From positions 36,034 to 42,293 of the forward strand of contig KL569423.1 in NCBI GenBank assembly GCA_000715685.1: a stretch of DNA of 6,260 nt. Direction: 5' to 3'. The notes under the pieces are model-generated. The model did no database searches, was not told the origin of the DNA, and was given only the letters and a program-made list of their open reading frames with translations. Positions 5,360 through 6,260 of the stretch are shown here, one piece after another. A program made the translations under genes and the position numbers. Every line of letters begins with the position of its first letter. Position 1 is the stretch's first letter. The DNA comes from Streptomyces lilacinus. GTDB lineage: Bacteria > Actinomycetota > Actinomycetes > Streptomycetales > Streptomycetaceae.

Positions 5360-6260
5360 CGGTCGACCGCCGTGGGGAAGCGGGTCTCGTCCACGTACCG
5401 GCCGAGCTTGGCGTACTCCTCGCGGACGGCGGCCAGCAGGTCGGCCGTGGACACCGGCCGGCCGCTGTCCGCCGCGCGGTAGGCGGCGGTGACGGCGCAG
5501 CAGCGGATCGCGCCGCCGGGCAGGTCGAAGTCGCGGGCCAGCGCGGCCAGGTCGAGGTCGTCGGCGCGGGGGACGGCGGGGCCCAGGCAGCGCTCCCACA
5601 GGGTGCGGCGCCGGGCCTCGTCGGGGGCGGGGAAGTGCACGACGAGGTCGAGCCGGCGCAGGAACGCGGTGTCGATGTTGGCGTGCATGTTGGTGGTGAG
5701 CAGGGCCAGGCCGTCGAAGGACTCCAGGCGCTGGAGGAGGTGGGCGGTCCCGGTGTTGGCGTAGCGGTCGTGGGCGTCCTGGGCGACCGTGCGCTTGCCG
5801 AAGACGGCGTCGGCCTCGTCGAAGAGGAGCACGGTGTCGACGGAGTCGGCCTCGGTGAAGAGCCGTTCGAGGTGCTTCTCCGTCTCCCCGATGTACTTGT
5901 CGACGACCGTGGCGAGGTCGACGACGTGGAGGGTGAGGCCGAGCTCGGCGGCCACGACTTCGGCGGTGAGGGTCTTGCCGGTCCCCGAGGGGCCGCTGAA
6001 CAGCGCGGTCACGCCCCGGCCGCGGCCGCCGCCGGGGCGCATCCGCCACTGGCCGAGCACGCGGTCGCGATGGCGGACGCGGCGGACCAGGTCGCGCAGT
6101 TGCTCGTGCGGCCGCTCGGGCAGGACGAGGTCGGACCAGGTCACGGAGGGCTGTACGGCCCGGGCGAGGCGGCCGAGGGCGCTGCCGTGCCAGGCGCGGG
6201 CCACGGTGCGGACGGCGCCGGCGTCGACGGGGACGCCGTCGGCGTCGGCCTGCGCGCGGG
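5356..6260 (-). CDS. CIS-associated AAA+ ATPase, C-terminal part (N-terminus outside window)
   Basis: An AAA+ ATPase of the kind found in most eCIS clusters, thought to act on particle assembly or cargo handling. The frame is open through the right edge, so the GTG at 6204 is probably internal; about 301 residues are visible. Motifs run in order: Walker A GPSGTGKT (around 5969-5992), a pore-loop-like VDKYIGETEKHLERLF, Walker B TVLLFDEADAVFG (around 5802-5840), NTGTAHLLQRLESFDG, sensor 1 LALLTTNMHANID, and FLRRLDLVVHFPAPDEARR with the likely arginine finger. The small C-terminal helical domain has the sensor-2-type LPGGAIRCCAVTAAYRAADS. The protein ends RFPTAVDR. Its TGA overlaps the GTG of the downstream probable effector gene by 4 nt. 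Transcription runs against the sheath/tube operon, so this is a separate unit. AAA+ identity is certain; CIS membership rests on family resemblance and location. Confidence 0.94.
   Translation of the reverse strand, partial: RAQADADGVPVDAGAVRTVARAWHGSALGRLARAVQPSVTWSDLVLPERPHEQLRDLVRRVRHRDRVLGQWRMRPGGGRGRGVTALFSGPSGTGKTLTAEVVAAELGLTLHVVDLATVVDKYIGETEKHLERLFTEADSVDTVLLFDEADAVFGKRTVAQDAHDRYANTGTAHLLQRLESFDGLALLTTNMHANIDTAFLRRLDLVVHFPAPDEARRRTLWERCLGPAVPRADDLDLAALARDFDLPGGAIRCCAVTAAYRAADSGRPVSTADLLAAVREEYAKLGRYVDETRFPTAVDR

Noticed and set aside
3800..5482. A 560-residue plus-strand open frame.
   Set aside because: It begins in adapter sequence and lies antisense to the effector and ATPase genes. 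Long antisense frames are expected at this GC content.
3758..6049. A single 763-residue minus-strand protein.
   Set aside because: Its first part overlaps the AAA+ gene in the wrong frame with arginine-rich low-complexity sequence, and its last part is translated adapter. Only 5359-3854 of it is real.
1..6260. tRNA, rRNA, CRISPR arrays, riboswitches.
   Set aside because: No clover-leaf, short regular repeat array or known leader pattern was seen on either strand, and there is almost no non-coding space.

Overview
The window is very GC-rich, with strong G/C third-position bias, GTG starts and tightly packed genes. This fits a high-GC actinomycete, most likely Streptomyces or a relative. It holds part of a contractile injection system (CIS, phage-tail-like, eCIS type) and a convergent operon pairing an AAA+ ATPase with a probable ADP-ribosyltransferase (ART) effector.

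Plus strand, left to right: the 3' end of a contractile sheath gene cut by the window edge (1-717), a tail-tube gene (750-1190), a second complete sheath gene (1228-2550), and a small beta-rich protein of a CIS-associated type, possibly a spike-tip or accessory part (2552-2992). The two sheath C-terminal regions are about 89% identical in protein and align without a gap at a fixed offset of 1833 bp. Sheath and tube subunits build the contractile cylinder. Spike, baseplate, cap and terminator proteins are not in view and presumably lie outside the window. A perfect 17-bp hairpin at 2996-3033 sits between the two converging operons.

Minus strand, right to left: an AAA+ ATPase running off the right edge (6260-5356), then a gene starting in a 4-nt GTGA overlap with the ATPase stop (5359 downwards). 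That second gene reads as an N-terminal low-complexity leader, a central domain of uncertain family, and a C-terminal R-S-E class ART domain ending at 3045.

The most important point for any reader is that this second gene is broken by sequencing-library sequence, not by biology. The 19-bp Nextera/Tn5 mosaic end occurs at 3304-3322, and two mosaic ends lie head to head at 3819-3853. These are adapter-derived assembly joins. They cut the probable effector into three pieces (5359-3854, 3818-3323, 3303-3045), create false stops and frame changes, and probably hide a few missing codons of the ART serine motif. Mentally rejoined, the gene encodes about 750 residues plus whatever is missing at the joins. 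Automated annotation would likely call fragments here and overlook a plausible CIS cargo toxin.
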